Shown here piece after piece: positions 63,798 through 64,000 of a stretch of DNA of 64,000 nt. The notes below the pieces were generated by a model. It had not been told where the DNA came from and did not search any database. It was given only the letters and a program-made list of their open reading frames with translations. The stretch lies in contig JAEZSP010000070.1 of the NCBI GenBank assembly GCA_023421735.1, positions 268,957 to 332,956 on the forward strand. The letters run 5' to 3'. Positions within the stretch are counted from its first letter, which is position 1; each line of letters starts with the position of its first letter. The position numbers and the translations under genes were made by a program. The DNA comes from Bacillota bacterium. Lineage in GTDB: Bacteria > Bacillota_A > Clostridia > Christensenellales > Aristaeellaceae.

Positions 63798-63820
63798 AAC
63801 CCCACGCTAAGCGTGGGGTT
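63798..63820 (+). mobile_element. Left-end hairpin of an IS200/IS605-type element
   Basis: AACCCCACGC and GCGTGGGGTT form a 10-bp hairpin with loop TAA, 60 bp before a tnpA start. Subterminal hairpins of this sort are the transposase recognition sites of this family. The exact insertion boundary cannot be set without the right end. Confidence 0.65.
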
Positions 63821-63879
63821 GAAAAAAGCCTACGGCTATGAGTAGGATAAAAAAACTCCTTTTGCTATAATAAATCGGA

Positions 63880-64000
63880 ATGCCGAATGACGGGAACAGT
63901 TTAGCACACACCAAATGGAATTGCAAATACCATATCGTGTTTGCACCGAAGTATAGACGGAAGGTATTCTTTGGAGAGAAGAAACGAGAGATCGGGAAAA
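63880..64000 (+). CDS. tnpA: IS200/IS605-family transposase TnpA (partial, runs off the window)
   Basis: 40 codons are visible: MPNDGNSLAHTKWNCKYHIV then FAPKYRRKVFFGEKKREIGK, the well-known N-terminus of HUH-type Y1 transposases, which move single-stranded DNA. The HUH and catalytic Tyr motifs lie beyond the window edge. TATAAT at 63866-63871 is only 8 bases from the ATG and there is no ribosome binding site, so initiation may be leaderless or inefficient, as suits a tightly limited transposase. Confidence 0.9.
   Translation, partial: MPNDGNSLAHTKWNCKYHIVFAPKYRRKVFFGEKKREIGK

Overview
The window looks like a chromosomal segment of an anaerobic member of the Bacillota, most likely class Clostridia. 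The evidence is the two-subunit glycine decarboxylase (gcvPA/gcvPB), a FloA/NfeD pair, a LytR-CpsA-Psr protein, the order zapA - large U32 peptidase - mutS2, strong AGGAGG ribosome binding sites and sigma-A type promoters, in moderately GC-rich DNA. A gut commensal close to Christensenellales would fit the large set of glycan and peptide uptake genes, but that placement is inference. Nothing in the window suggests a phage or a plasmid. The only recognisable mobile DNA is the start of an IS200/IS605-type tnpA at the right edge and a related palindrome near 22.7 kb.

Layout. 0-4.5 kb: a glycoside hydrolase (5' end outside the window) converges on a heparinase-like alpha/alpha-toroid protein, which follows a DMT permease. 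5.5-12 kb (minus): oligopeptide ABC transporter 1 in the order B-C-D-F-A, followed by a signal-less serine hydrolase with a class A beta-lactamase fold. 13-15.5 kb: an acyltransferase and a GltS-type symporter. 16.2-22.4 kb (plus): ABC transporter 2 (A-B-C and a fused D-F ATPase). 22.8-27.4 kb (minus): the glycine cleavage operon gcvT-gcvH-gcvPA-gcvPB behind a tandem glycine riboswitch, with a decayed mannonate dehydratase fragment upstream. 28-33.7 kb (plus): ABC transporter 3 (A-B-C-D-F). Peptide import beside glycine breakdown suggests amino-acid fermentation.

33.8-43.3 kb: a sugar-phosphate isomerase-like protein and a TetR regulator diverge from a MATE pump. An LCP ligase follows, then an MFS - LytTR regulator - TldD - TldE operon. 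43.5-49.8 kb (minus): a repeat protein with FloA and NfeD, a NUDIX hydrolase, and an HtrA protease next to a two-component system resembling CssRS. Both promoters of that module carry the same GTTCAT-containing motif at the same distance from the -10 box. 49.8-54.8 kb: mutS2, U32 peptidase, zapA. 54.8-58.4 kb: a probably leaderless radical SAM gene, an N-acetylneuraminate lyase-like aldolase, a small-molecule kinase and a converging amidohydrolase. 59-63.7 kb: a GH38 alpha-mannosidase coupled to a PLP enzyme and a flavin reductase-like protein.

The observations most worth following are the FloA-linked membrane protein with a 12-residue tandem repeat, the motif shared by the htrA and two-component promoters, three solute-binding proteins that all lack a lipobox, the fused D-F ATPase without the C-terminal cysteine cluster, and the MFS-LytTR-TldD/E operon. 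I did not find a clearly new defence or mobile system.
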